A stretch of DNA of 51,082 bases from Candidatus Eiseniibacteriota bacterium (lineage in GTDB: Bacteria > Eisenbacteria > RBG-16-71-46). Every line of letters starts with the position of its first letter. Position 1 is the stretch's first letter. Both the position numbers and the translations under genes were made by a program. The notes beneath the pieces are model-generated. The model worked only from the letters and a program-made list of their open reading frames with translations, was not told the DNA's origin and did not search any database. The stretch spans positions 1 to 51,082 of the forward strand of contig JANXPZ010000008.1 in NCBI GenBank assembly GCA_025357055.1, read 5' to 3'. Below are positions 8,074 through 19,183 of this stretch, one piece after another.

Positions 8074-9663
8074 ATGATGATGGTCCCTTCGGCCGGGCGC
8101 GCTCGCGCGCTCACCGAGCGGCTCGTGAGCGTCCCGAGCGTCAGCCCCGACGTGGTGGCCGAGACCGCCTGCGCCGCGGCGCTGCGCGCCCTGCTGCCCG
8201 CCGGGCTCGAGCAGGGGGAATGGCACGCGCCCGACGGCCGGCCCGTGGTCTGGGCGCGGCTGCGCGGCCGGGGGGCCGGGCCGGGGCCGCGGCGGATGGC
8301 GCTCCTGCTCTCGCACTACGACACCGTGGGCGTGGGCGAGTTCGCCGCGCTCGGCGGGCGGCTCGGCGACCGCATCGCCTTCGACCCGGGAGCCCTGCGC
8401 GAGCTGTTCCTGAAATACGCGACGGACACGCTGCCCGCGGGGTCGCACGCGCTGCTCGAGGACCTGGCGGAGGAGAAGGCGCATCCCGGGACCTGGATGT
8501 TCGGGCGCGGCGCGCTCGACACCAAGAGCGGCATCGCCGCGGGGATCGTGGCGCTCGAAGCCCTGGCGCAGGACGACGCCCTGGCCGGGGACGTGCTCTT
8601 CCTCTCGTGCCCCGACGAGGAGCACGCCTCGGCCGGGATGCTGGCCGCGGTGCCCGAACTGGCGCGGCTGAAGCGCGAGGAGGGGCTCGACCTGGTGGGA
8701 GGGCTCAATCTCGACATCGCGCCCGAGCCCATGGCCTACGCCGGCGTCGTGGGGAAGGCCCTCGCGGGGCTCTACGTGCTGGGCCGGCCCACACACGGCG
8801 GCACGCCGTTCGAGGGCGTGGACGCCGCGCAACTGGCCGCCACCATCGTGGCACACGCCACCTCGAGCCGTGAGCTGGTGGACTGCGCGGGCGGGCACGC
8901 CGCCGCGCCCCCGGTGGCCCTGCGGATGCGCGACCTCAAGTCGGGCTACAACCTGCAGACCGTCGCGGAGGCCGAGGTCGAGCTCAACCTCATCACCATC
9001 ACCCGGCCGCTCTCCGAGACCCTCGACGGACTGCGCCGCGTCGCGCTCGCCGCGCTCGCGGACCTGCTGCGCTCCATGCGGGAGCTGGCGTCGTGGGCGC
9101 AGCCGGGTCTGCCCTCGCGCTCCCTCCCCGCGGATCCGGACGGGCAGGTGCTGCTCTGGCCCGAGCTGCTCCGGCTCGCGGGCGATCCCGGTGAGCTGTT
9201 CGAGATCAGCGAGGCCACGGACCCGCGCGTCGCCACGCTGGCGCGCCTGCGCCACGTCGTGCGCGAGGCGCGGCTGCACGGCCCGGCCGTCGTCATCCAC
9301 CTGCTGCCGCCCTACTATCCGTACTCCCCGCCCGGCGACGGGCCGCTGGTGGGCGCGGTCCGCGAGGTGATGGCGCGGGAGGGGTTCGAGGTGAGACCCT
9401 TCCACCCGCTCGTCACCGACGCGTCGTACCTCGCCTGGCGCGCCGAGCCGCCCGAGGTGCTCGAGCGCTACATGCCGTCCTACGGGCGCGAATACACGCT
9501 CCCGCTCGAGGCCATGCGCGCGCTGGACCTCGACGTCGTGAACCTCGGCCCCTGGGGCCGCGATCCGCACGGCCGCTTCGAGCGCGTGCGCTGTGACTGG
9601 ACGTTCGGGCGTCTGCCCGGGCTGGTGGCGGAGACCGTGAAGCGCAGCCTGGAGCCACGATGA
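8074..9663 (+). CDS. RocB-like M20-family peptidase/deacylase
   Basis: The 529-residue protein belongs to the M20 metallohydrolases and resembles the RocB branch (named for a Bacillus arginine-catabolism locus; its exact reaction is not settled). Metal-site motifs are SHYDTVG (H81, D83), GRGALDTKSG (D149) and CPDEEHASAGM (E182/E183). The long insertions compared with classical dipeptidases fit the RocB length. No other arginine-degradation gene is adjacent. Its stop overlaps the next start (ATGA at 9660-9663), so the membrane protein gene is translationally coupled. Confidence 0.8.
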   Translation: MMMVPSAGRARALTERLVSVPSVSPDVVAETACAAALRALLPAGLEQGEWHAPDGRPVVWARLRGRGAGPGPRRMALLLSHYDTVGVGEFAALGGRLGDRIAFDPGALRELFLKYATDTLPAGSHALLEDLAEEKAHPGTWMFGRGALDTKSGIAAGIVALEALAQDDALAGDVLFLSCPDEEHASAGMLAAVPELARLKREEGLDLVGGLNLDIAPEPMAYAGVVGKALAGLYVLGRPTHGGTPFEGVDAAQLAATIVAHATSSRELVDCAGGHAAAPPVALRMRDLKSGYNLQTVAEAEVELNLITITRPLSETLDGLRRVALAALADLLRSMRELASWAQPGLPSRSLPADPDGQVLLWPELLRLAGDPGELFEISEATDPRVATLARLRHVVREARLHGPAVVIHLLPPYYPYSPPGDGPLVGAVREVMAREGFEVRPFHPLVTDASYLAWRAEPPEVLERYMPSYGREYTLPLEAMRALDLDVVNLGPWGRDPHGRFERVRCDWTFGRLPGLVAETVKRSLEPR

Positions 9664-10514
9664 AGGAGTCCGAGGCCCGCGCCCGCGTGATCCTGCTCGC
9701 GCCCTGGCGCTTCGCGCGAAGCGTCACGACCGGCGTGATCGAGCACCAGTCCATGGGCTCGGCCGCGATGATCGCCTACTTCCTGCTGTTCGCCACGTTC
9801 CCGTTCCTGCTCACGCTCGCGAGCCTGCTGGCGTTCCTGCCCATCCCGAACCTCATGGACTGGCTCCTGCGACTGCTCGGCGAGGTCGTTCCCTCGGCCG
9901 CGGTGGACCTGATGCGCAACAGCGTCGAGCGCCTGGTGACACGGCAGCACAGCGGGCTGCTCTCGCTCGGGATCGTGGTCTCGGTCTGGGCCGCCGCGAA
10001 CGCGGTCGAGGCCTTCATGCAGGCGCTCAATCGCGTCTACGGGCTGCGCGAGCACCGGCCGTTCTGGAAGACCCGTGGCATCGCCATCCTGCTCGCGGTC
10101 GGGGTGTCGCTCTTCACCGTGATGGGGTTGCTCGCGCTCTGGTTCGGCTCCCGGGTGAGCCAGTGGTGGGCCGGGCGCGGCGGGCTGGGGCCGCTGCCGG
10201 TGCTGGTCTGGGACGTGGCGCGCTGGCCGCTCGTGCTGCTGCTCCTCATCGGCGCGATCGACCAGCTCTACTACATCGGTCCCGCCGTGCGGCAACGCTG
10301 GCGCTGGGTCACGCCGGGAGCGGTCGTGGCGGTGCTCGGCTGGGTCGCGTCCTCGCTGGGCTTCTCCGCCTACGTCCGCCACTTCGGCTCGTACAACGCC
10401 ACCTACGGCAGCATCGGCGCCGTCATCATCCTGCTCACCTGGATGTACCTGACCGCGTTCTTCGTCCTGCTCGGGGCGGAGATCAACGCGGCGGCAGGCG
10501 AGCGGGAGACCTGA
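9660..10514 (+). CDS. YihY/virulence-factor-BrkB family membrane protein
   Basis: A 284-residue integral membrane protein with about six transmembrane segments and the YihY (UPF0761, formerly RNase BN-like) family pattern. Family landmarks are an early polar MIAYFLLFATFPFLL segment and the C-terminal GSIGAVIILLTWMYL helix. Members are inner-membrane proteins of unsettled function and are not the ribonuclease they were once named after. It overlaps the upstream peptidase gene by four bases. It ends convergent with the GT4 gene, and no strong terminator is seen in the 63-base gap. Confidence 0.85.
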   Translation: MKESEARARVILLAPWRFARSVTTGVIEHQSMGSAAMIAYFLLFATFPFLLTLASLLAFLPIPNLMDWLLRLLGEVVPSAAVDLMRNSVERLVTRQHSGLLSLGIVVSVWAAANAVEAFMQALNRVYGLREHRPFWKTRGIAILLAVGVSLFTVMGLLALWFGSRVSQWWAGRGGLGPLPVLVWDVARWPLVLLLLIGAIDQLYYIGPAVRQRWRWVTPGAVVAVLGWVASSLGFSAYVRHFGSYNATYGSIGAVIILLTWMYLTAFFVLLGAEINAAAGERET

Positions 10515-10577
10515 CCGGCAGGCCCTCGGGGACGGGGGCCGGCCGCCGGGGTGACCGGTTCCCGTGCCGCGGGTCCC

Positions 10578-11804
10578 TCACCGTCCCCCGCGCCGCGCCT
10601 CCAGCACCCGCCGGTAGACCGCCTCGAGCCGCGACACCACCGCCTCGCGGCCGTAGCGCTCGACGGTCTGGCGGCGGATCCGCTCCGCGTCGTAGTTGCG
10701 CCCGTTCTCGAACATGAAGCGCAGGGCTCCGGCGATCCCCTCGAGGTCGCCCACCCCAAGGAGCACGCCGTTCTCCGGCGTGACGATGGTCTCGGGCCCG
10801 CCGCAGCGGGTGGCGATGACCGGCTTGCCCGAGGCCCCGGCCTCGACGAACACGACGCCGAACGACTCGTGCCGGCTGGTGAGCACGAAGCAGTCGCAGC
10901 AAGCGAACTCCTCGCGGGCCCGCTCGCGCGGCAACGGGCCGAGCCAGGTGATGCACGAGTCCAGCCGCAGGTCCCGGGCCTCGCGCCGGTGGCGCGCGAG
11001 CAGCGGGCCGTCCCCGGCGATGCGGAAGCGCACGCCCGGGCGGTCGCGCTCGGGCAGGTCGCCGAGGAAGCGCGCGACGGACTTCAGGAGATCGCTCACG
11101 CCCTTCAGCGGGTCCATGGCGCAGAGGGTGAAGAAGGTGAAGGGCCGGGGGTCGGGGGCCGCTTCGCTCCGATAGAGCCGCTCGTCCACGAGATTGGGGA
11201 TGAGCTCGGGCTCGGGCAGGCCGAAGTCCGCGATGGTCCTGGCGAGCATCGGTCCCACGGCGATGCTTGCGGCGGCGCGCTCGAGCGGCTCCCGCAGGAT
11301 GTCCTTGAGCCGGCCGTCGCGCCGCGCGTAGACCGGGAGCGGGAAGGGCCCCATGTGCTCGGTCAGGACGTACGGGATGCCGCTCTCCGCGCTCAACTTC
11401 ATCGCGAGCCAGCCGGCGGGATAGGAGACGTGCGCGTGCAGGACGTCCACCGGGCCGAAGCGAGCGGTCGCGCGCTCGAGGTTGCGGCGGTTGGCCGCGA
11501 GCAGGGTCGCGCGGTTGCCGCCCAGGGCGCGTTCGGGCCACCAGAGCGCGGGGGTCATGAACTCGACCAGGTTGGGCGCGAGCGAGCGCTCCCCGGGCCG
11601 CAGCGCCAGCGCGTCGAAGAGGCAGCGCGGCGACCGGAGCAGGTGCGCGGTCGAGACGAACCCCTCGCCCTGGCCCCACAGGCTCAGGCCCACCCTCCAG
11701 TCCGGCTGGGTCGCGGCGATGGCCCCGGCCTGCTCGGCCAGGAAGCTGCCCTCCCAGGGGAAGCAGCGGTGCGGGTACCAGGACGGGATGATGAAGAGGT
11801 TCAT
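10578..11804 (-). CDS. GT4-family glycosyltransferase
   Basis: A 408-residue GT-B fold glycosyltransferase. The N-terminal acceptor domain opens with NLFIIPSWYPHR and contains DVLHAHVSYPAG. The C-terminal nucleotide-sugar-binding domain contains TSRHESFGVVFVEAGASGKP and CGGPETI, the EX7E-type motif of family 4. It probably transfers a sugar to a lipid-linked or polysaccharide acceptor on the cytoplasmic side of the membrane. The start ATG at 11804 overlaps by four bases the stop of a coding remnant upstream, so this gene was once the downstream member of a coupled pair. Whether it still has its own promoter is unclear. Confidence 0.88.
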   Translation of the reverse strand: MNLFIIPSWYPHRCFPWEGSFLAEQAGAIAATQPDWRVGLSLWGQGEGFVSTAHLLRSPRCLFDALALRPGERSLAPNLVEFMTPALWWPERALGGNRATLLAANRRNLERATARFGPVDVLHAHVSYPAGWLAMKLSAESGIPYVLTEHMGPFPLPVYARRDGRLKDILREPLERAAASIAVGPMLARTIADFGLPEPELIPNLVDERLYRSEAAPDPRPFTFFTLCAMDPLKGVSDLLKSVARFLGDLPERDRPGVRFRIAGDGPLLARHRREARDLRLDSCITWLGPLPRERAREEFACCDCFVLTSRHESFGVVFVEAGASGKPVIATRCGGPETIVTPENGVLLGVGDLEGIAGALRFMFENGRNYDAERIRRQTVERYGREAVVSRLEAVYRRVLEARRGGR

Positions 11805-12003
11805 GCGGGCCTCGTCTCCCGGGGCCATGTCCGCACCCGATCGCGGGGCGCGTCGTGGAAGGTGGTCGGGCTCTCCAGCGCCCACCGATGGAGGCGGAAG
11901 TCGTGGATCCCGACGAAGGCGCTGAGCGATTCGAACACGGTCGCGCAGCATAGGCCGTCGCTCGCCCGGGAGCCAGCCACCGACGTGCCCCTGTGGTGCG
12001 TCA
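11801..12003 (-). pseudogene. 3' remnant of a gene coupled to the GT4 gene
   Basis: A minus-strand frame is open from about 12003 to a TGA at 11801-11803 that overlaps the GT4 start as ATGA. In this frame about 40 of the last 45 codons end in G or C, which does not hold for the competing frame, and the text (SLSAFVGIHDFRLHRWALE, then TFHDAPRDRVRTWP) looks like real protein. Upstream the frame runs straight into the IS21-like repeats and a stop, so the 5' part of the gene seems to have been lost. Alternatively a GTG at 11938 could start a 45-residue protein; TATGCT lies 8 bases before it. I do not recognise the family. Confidence 0.45.
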
Positions 12004-12050
12004 GTCAATATGTCCCCCTGTAACGCGTCGGTGATCATGTCCCCCCATGG
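11985..12050. repeat. IS21-like terminal direct repeats (solo element end)
   Basis: Three direct copies begin TG(T)CCCC at 11986, 12011 and 12038, spaced 25 and 27 bases. The second and third run TGTCCCCCTGTAACGCGTCG then GTGATCA, and TGTCCCCCCATGG. Read on the minus strand they are GGGGACATGATCACCGACG-type units. Tandem multiple repeats of this kind mark the ends of IS21-family elements, where they bind the transposase. No istA/istB-like gene is nearby, so this is best seen as a leftover end or a deletion scar. Confidence 0.45.
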
Positions 12051-12105
12051 ACCTCCATCTCACGGGCGACCGGGACGACCGGCGGACGGGCGTTCGCGTC
12101 ACCAT

Positions 12106-12147
12106 GGCCCGCCCGGTCCCCGCGCCGGTGAAGGGACCGGGCGGGCC
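12106..12147. other. Perfect 15-bp GC-rich hairpin
   Basis: GGCCCGCCCGGTCCC at 12106-12120 is followed by a 12-base loop and its exact complement at 12133-12147. No T-tract follows on the plus strand. It lies between the repeat remnant and the atp promoter, 8 bases before the -35. It may insulate the operon as a terminator or belong to the mobile-element scar. Confidence 0.5.
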
Positions 12148-12154
12148 GGATCGT

Positions 12155-12184
12155 TTGACCAAAGCCTGACGCATTGTCTAGATT
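12155..12184 (+). promoter_or_regulatory. Promoter of the ATP synthase operon
   Basis: TTGACC at 12155-12160 (five of six consensus positions) and TAGATT at 12179-12184 are separated by 18 bases. This predicts transcription from about 12191 and a leader of about 70 bases before the first gene of the operon. Confidence 0.6.
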
Positions 12185-12262
12185 GCCCTGTCCGGTCGGG
12201 CGCCCGTCGATTCGACGGCCATCGCCGCGATCATCGAGAGGGATCTCACCGGGGTCGGTCCG

Positions 12263-12520
12263 ATGGCGAAGCCGCCGGAAGAGGATGCGTATGCAGCGCT
12301 TCGCTCCTCCGGTCTGCTGCTGGCCATCCCCACCCTGCTGATCGTCTCTCCGCTCGCCGGGTTCTTCCTCGGAGTCTGGCTGGACCGCTGGCTTCACACA
12401 CGTCCCTGGCTCTCGATCGTGGGCCTGGCGCTGGGCTTCGTGGCCGCCGGCCGCGAGACCTGGCTGATCTACCGCCGCACGCTCGAGGCCGACGAGCGAC
12501 AGAAGAAGAAGGAGAAGTGA
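12263..12520 (+). CDS. AtpZ/AtpI-family small membrane protein
   Basis: An 85-residue protein with two transmembrane helices (~18-38 and ~47-66), a short loop with WLDRWLHTRPWL and a very basic tail (ERQKKKEK). This is the layout of the ATPase gene-1/AtpZ family found as the first gene of many atp operons, where it is thought to help c-ring assembly or Mg2+ supply. It is the promoter-proximal gene here, 26 bases before the fused atpI-atpB gene. The family assignment rests on size, topology and position. Confidence 0.75.
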   Translation: MAKPPEEDAYAALRSSGLLLAIPTLLIVSPLAGFFLGVWLDRWLHTRPWLSIVGLALGFVAAGRETWLIYRRTLEADERQKKKEK

Positions 12521-12546
12521 AGCGCCCCTGACCGGGCGCGCTCGCC

Positions 12547-13884
12547 ATGGGCCTCGAATTCCTCGCACGCGTCCGCAACAGCACCCTCTGGCTGGCTGCG
12601 CTCGCCGCCTTGATGGTGGCGAACTACGCGGGCTGGCGCATGGGCCTGGGCCTGGCGGCCGGGGCGGCCTGGTCGCTGGCGAACCTCGGGTTGCTCGAGC
12701 GCCTGATCGTGACCATCACCGGCTCCGAGTGCCGGACCTCGGTTTCCGCGCGGCGCGCCGGATGGGTGCTCGCCGGCATGCTCGCGCTCTTCGGCGCCGG
12801 CGCCCTGCTGCTGAGGGTCCTGCCGCCCGCGGCGCTGGTCGCGGGTTTCCTCGGGCCCTTCGTGGTCATGGTGTTCAAGGCGGTCGCGGCGCTGCTGCTC
12901 GACTCGCCGCTGTGGGCGCGCCTGACCCGTTCGCCCTGGCGCTCGCTCGCGCTGGTGCTCGTGGTCGCGGCGCTGGCCTGGGGGGTGGCGGCCTCGCTGC
13001 CCTCGCTCGGCGGCGCCAGCCCGGCGCCGGAGCCGCAGGCGCAGGCCGCGGCCCCGGCGGCCGGCCACGCGGCGGAGCCTGTCGCGAAGCCCGGGAGCGC
13101 GGGTCCCGAGAAGTTCCCGAACGTCGTCAGCCTGCTGGTCAAGTCCAATCCCGGGACGGAGTGGTCGCACGTGCTCCACCGCTTCGAGCCGGTGATCTTC
13201 TCGCTGTTCGTGGCGCTGGTGCTCTCGCTGGTCGCCTTCCTGGCCACGCGGAGGAAGCAGCTGGTCCCGGGGCCGTTCCAGAACGGGGTCGAGTACGTCG
13301 TCGAGCTGCTCTACGATTTCGTGGTCGGCATCCTGGGGCCGCATCACGGGCCGCACTTCGTGCCCTACCTCGGCACGCTGTTCATCTACATCCTGGCGAT
13401 GAACCTGTTCGGGCTCATCCCCTTCATGGACTCGCCCACCTCGAGCCTCAACGTCACCGTGGGGCTCGCGCTCTGCACGTTCCTCTACGTGCAGTACACC
13501 GGCATCCGCGAATTGGGCGTGCTGGGCTACGTCGATCACATGGCGGGCAGCCCGCGCTCGGCGATCTCGTGGTGCATGGTGCCCATCATGCTGCCCGTGC
13601 ACCTGATCGGCGAGCTGGCGAAGCCGGTCTCGCTCTCGTGCCGTCTCTTCGGCAACGTGTTCGGCGAGGACATGCTGCTGGTCGCCTTCACCTCGCTCGG
13701 CGTGGCGACGCTGTCGTTCATGCACTCGCCCGTCGGCATCCCCTGGCAGTTCCCGTTCCTGGTCCTGGCGCTGCTCACCAGCACCATCCAGGCGCTGGTC
13801 TTCACCGTGCTCAGCACCATCTACCTTCTCTTGATGCTCCCGCACGAACACTCGCAGGAAGAGGCAGTACACCCCGTCCACTGA
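12547..13884 (+). CDS. atpB: Fusion of ATP synthase subunit I-like domain and subunit a
   Basis: One uninterrupted 445-residue frame. Residues ~1-125 form a four-helix membrane domain like the ATP synthase I (AtpI) family (GWRMGLGLAAGAAWSLANL at the start). A further helix (~132-150) and a Pro/Ala-rich linker (~154-190) lead into a full Fo subunit a (~190-445). The essential proton-channel arginine is R366 in KPVSLSCRLFGN, in the family's most conserved helix, and the last helices (STIQALVFTVLSTIYL) are complete. Subunit a forms the proton half-channels against the c ring. Subunit I is normally a separate gene. The c subunit gene follows after 16 bases with AATCCGGAGGAACGACC as leader. Confidence 0.88.
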   Translation: MGLEFLARVRNSTLWLAALAALMVANYAGWRMGLGLAAGAAWSLANLGLLERLIVTITGSECRTSVSARRAGWVLAGMLALFGAGALLLRVLPPAALVAGFLGPFVVMVFKAVAALLLDSPLWARLTRSPWRSLALVLVVAALAWGVAASLPSLGGASPAPEPQAQAAAPAAGHAAEPVAKPGSAGPEKFPNVVSLLVKSNPGTEWSHVLHRFEPVIFSLFVALVLSLVAFLATRRKQLVPGPFQNGVEYVVELLYDFVVGILGPHHGPHFVPYLGTLFIYILAMNLFGLIPFMDSPTSSLNVTVGLALCTFLYVQYTGIRELGVLGYVDHMAGSPRSAISWCMVPIMLPVHLIGELAKPVSLSCRLFGNVFGEDMLLVAFTSLGVATLSFMHSPVGIPWQFPFLVLALLTSTIQALVFTVLSTIYLLLMLPHEHSQEEAVHPVH

Positions 13885-13900
13885 ATCCGGAGGAACGACC

Positions 13901-14134
13901 ATGCCTTACGCTTCCGCACTCAGCTTCGCGCTCCCACTCGGCATCGCCATCGCCGCCATCGGCTCGGGCATCGGTCTCGGCATGATCGGCCAGGGCGCGA
14001 TGCAGGCGATCGGCCGTCAGCCCGAAGCCGCCGCGAAGATCCAGCTCTCGATGATCATCATCGCCGGCCTGGCCGAGGCGCTCACCATCTACGCGTTCGT
14101 GACCATGTTCGTGCTGTCGGGCAAGATCGGCTGA
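13901..14134 (+). CDS. atpE: ATP synthase Fo subunit c
   Basis: A 77-residue hairpin of two helices joined by the conserved polar loop GRQPEA (38-43). The essential carboxylate is E59 in GLAEALTIY. The positions that make sodium-binding c rings differ: the residue aligned with the Na+ ligand Gln is L26, and E59 is followed by Ala rather than Ser/Thr. The ring should therefore be proton-coupled. A strong GGAGG lies 6-7 bases before the ATG, fitting the high expression required for a ring protein. Confidence 0.95.
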   Translation: MPYASALSFALPLGIAIAAIGSGIGLGMIGQGAMQAIGRQPEAAAKIQLSMIIIAGLAEALTIYAFVTMFVLSGKIG

Positions 14135-14166
14135 GAGACCACCGCGCGCGCGCCGAAGGAGCCCGC

Positions 14167-14739
14167 ATGAGAACGTTCCGGACGACGCTGACGATCACGC
14201 TGCTCACCACGCTGCCGGCCGCTGCCCGGGCCGCGGAGGGTGGCGGGTCGAAACCGTTGATCGACCTGCCGCTGGTCCTCACCCAGATCCTCGGTTTCGT
14301 GATCCTGCTGTGGGTGCTGCGCTCGCTCGCCTGGGGGCCGCTCGTCGGCCTGCTCGAGGAGCGCCGCCGGAAGATCGCCGGCGAGTTCGAGGAGGCGGAG
14401 CGCCGCAAGGCGGAGGCCGACGTGCTCAAGGCCCGTTACGAGCAGGACCTGAAGGGGATCGAGGCCCAGGCCCGCCAGCGCCTGCTGGAGGCGGTCGCCG
14501 CGGGCCAGCGTGTGGCGGCCGAGATCAAGACGCAGGCGCACGCCGACGCCACCGCGCGGCTCGCGCGGGCGGACGAGGAGATCGTCCACGAGCAGGAGAA
14601 GGCCCGCGAGGTGCTCAAGCAGCAGGTCGCCGTGCTCTCGATCCGCACGGCGGAGAGGATCCTGCGCGAGAAGCTCGACGACCCCGCCCAGCGACGGATG
14701 GTCGAGCGCTTCATCGACGAGGTGGACACCGCATCATGA
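14167..14739 (+). CDS. atpF: ATP synthase Fo subunit b
   Basis: The 190-residue peripheral-stalk subunit has a cleavable-looking signal sequence (residues 1-~22, ending AARAA) and then a single membrane helix (~34-53). A long, highly charged coiled coil follows to the C terminus and reaches delta at the top of F1. Only one b gene is present, so a homodimeric stalk is likely. The signal-like extension is uncommon in proteobacterial b subunits. Its TGA overlaps the start of atpH (ATGA at 14736-14739). Confidence 0.92.
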   Translation: MRTFRTTLTITLLTTLPAAARAAEGGGSKPLIDLPLVLTQILGFVILLWVLRSLAWGPLVGLLEERRRKIAGEFEEAERRKAEADVLKARYEQDLKGIEAQARQRLLEAVAAGQRVAAEIKTQAHADATARLARADEEIVHEQEKAREVLKQQVAVLSIRTAERILREKLDDPAQRRMVERFIDEVDTAS

Positions 14740-15293
14740 GACAGGCCGACCTCGCCGCCGAGCGTTACGCCCGCGCCCTGTTCATGGTCGCGGAGCGCCG
14801 CGGCGAGATCTTCGAGGTGCTCGAGGACCTCAAGCGCCTGCTGGCGCTGGTGGGCGGGGACCCGCGCCTGGGCACCTACCTCCGCTCGCCGCTGGTGCCG
14901 CTCGAGCGCAAGCGCGCGCTGCTCAAGTCGGCGCTGGCGTCGCGCGCGCTCGTGCCGGTGGCGAGCTTCATGGACCTGTTGCTGCGCAAGAAGCGGATGG
15001 GGCTGTTCGCCGCCGCGGTGGACGAGTACGAGAAGCAGGTGCGCACCTGGCAGGGCCTGCAGGAGGCCGAGGCGGTGAGCGCGGTACCGCTCACCGAGGA
15101 CGAGTCGAAGCGCCTGCACGCCCGGCTCGAGCGCATGACCGGGCTCACGATCGAGCTCAAGACCCGCGTGGATCCGGCCCTGGTCGGCGGCCTGTACGTG
15201 CGCATCGGCGACCGCGTCCTGGACCGCTCGGTGAAGGGCCTGCTCCAGTCGCTGCAGGACCGGCTCTTCGAGGTCAGTCTCCAGACACCGTAG
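14736..15293 (+). CDS. atpH: ATP synthase F1 subunit delta
   Basis: A 185-residue OSCP/delta subunit that joins the b stalk to the alpha3beta3 head. The N-terminal six-helix domain starts [18 protein letters not shown], and the C-terminal domain carries the family signature region [20 protein letters not shown] near the end. The start ATG overlaps the atpF stop, so translation is coupled. Length is normal for the family. Confidence 0.93.
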   Translation: MRQADLAAERYARALFMVAERRGEIFEVLEDLKRLLALVGGDPRLGTYLRSPLVPLERKRALLKSALASRALVPVASFMDLLLRKKRMGLFAAAVDEYEKQVRTWQGLQEAEAVSAVPLTEDESKRLHARLERMTGLTIELKTRVDPALVGGLYVRIGDRVLDRSVKGLLQSLQDRLFEVSLQTP

Positions 15294-15333
15294 AAGAAGA
15301 CGTCCCTCACACCAGCCATCGGGGTTCGCACCC

Positions 15334-16842
<1,509 letters not shown>

Positions 16843-16845
16843 CCC

Positions 16846-17706
16846 ATGGCCTCGCTCAAGGTACTGCGGCGGCGCATCCGCTCGGTCACCAGCACCCGGC
16901 AGATCACCAAGGCCATGGAGATGGTGGCCGCGGCGAAGCTGCGCCGCGCGCAGGCGCGGGCGCTGGCCACGCGGCCCTACGCCATCCGGCTGACCGGGAT
17001 GCTCGAGAGCCTGGCCGCGGTGGCGCGCGAGCAGGAGTTGCCGCTGTTCGCCGCGCGCGAGGTGAAGCACACGGCGCTGGTGGTGATCGGCTCGAACCGC
17101 GGGCTGTGCGGGGGCTTCAACACCAACCTGTTCCGCGCGGCCGAGGAGCGCCTGCGCTCCGCCGCGCCGGGCAGCCTCGCGCTGGTGATCGTGGGCCGCA
17201 AGGCGCGCGACTACTTCCGGCGGCGCACCTGGCCGGTGCTCGTCACCTTCGCGGACCTCGGGGACGACGCGAGCGTCGATTCCGCGCGGCGCGTGACCGC
17301 CGACCTGCTGGCGCGCTTCGAGAGCGGCGCGGTGGACAAGGTCGAGATCCTCTACACGCGCTTCCACTCGGCGTTGCGCCGCCAGGTGACGTTCGAGACG
17401 TTCCTGCCGATCGGCGCCGCGCCAGCGGACGGCGGGCCGGAGGTCGCGCGCGACATCATCTTCGAGCCCGGCCTCGAGCCCATCTTTGCCGCCCTGCTGC
17501 CGCGCTTCGCCAGCGCCCGGATGCTCGCCGCGCTGGCCGATTCGCGCGCCAGCGAGGAGGGCGCGCGCATGACGGCGATGGGGGCGGCCAACAAGAACGC
17601 GGGCGAACTGCTCGACCTGCTGGTCCTGCAGCGGAATCGCCTGCGCCAGAGCATGATCACTCGTGAGATCCTGGATATCGTCGGTGGTGCCGAAGCGCTG
17701 AAATAG
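16846..17706 (+). CDS. atpG: ATP synthase F1 subunit gamma
   Basis: The 286-residue central rotor shaft. The N-terminal helix has the conserved ITKAMEMVAAAKLRRAQ and the C-terminal helix has AMGAANKNAGELLDLLVLQR and RQSMITREILDIVGGAEAL, which form the antiparallel coiled coil inside alpha3beta3. The middle Rossmann-like part includes VVIGSNRGLCGGFN. Length and both signatures are normal. It starts only 3 bases after the atpA stop. Confidence 0.96.
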   Translation: MASLKVLRRRIRSVTSTRQITKAMEMVAAAKLRRAQARALATRPYAIRLTGMLESLAAVAREQELPLFAAREVKHTALVVIGSNRGLCGGFNTNLFRAAEERLRSAAPGSLALVIVGRKARDYFRRRTWPVLVTFADLGDDASVDSARRVTADLLARFESGAVDKVEILYTRFHSALRRQVTFETFLPIGAAPADGGPEVARDIIFEPGLEPIFAALLPRFASARMLAALADSRASEEGARMTAMGAANKNAGELLDLLVLQRNRLRQSMITREILDIVGGAEALK

Positions 17707-19158
<1,452 letters not shown>

Positions 19159-19183
19159 ACACGCCGGGAGCGCGGAGCTGACC

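Noticed and set aside
11805-12038. N-terminal extension of the GT4 frame up to 12038
   Set aside because: It translates the IS-like repeats and has A/T-rich third positions; the competing frame carries the coding signal there and the ATG at 11804 overlaps its stop.
13021-13110. Pro/Ala-rich low-complexity stretch in atpB as a possible frameshift scar
   Set aside because: The frame and third-position GC bias continue unchanged on both sides, consistent with a linker.
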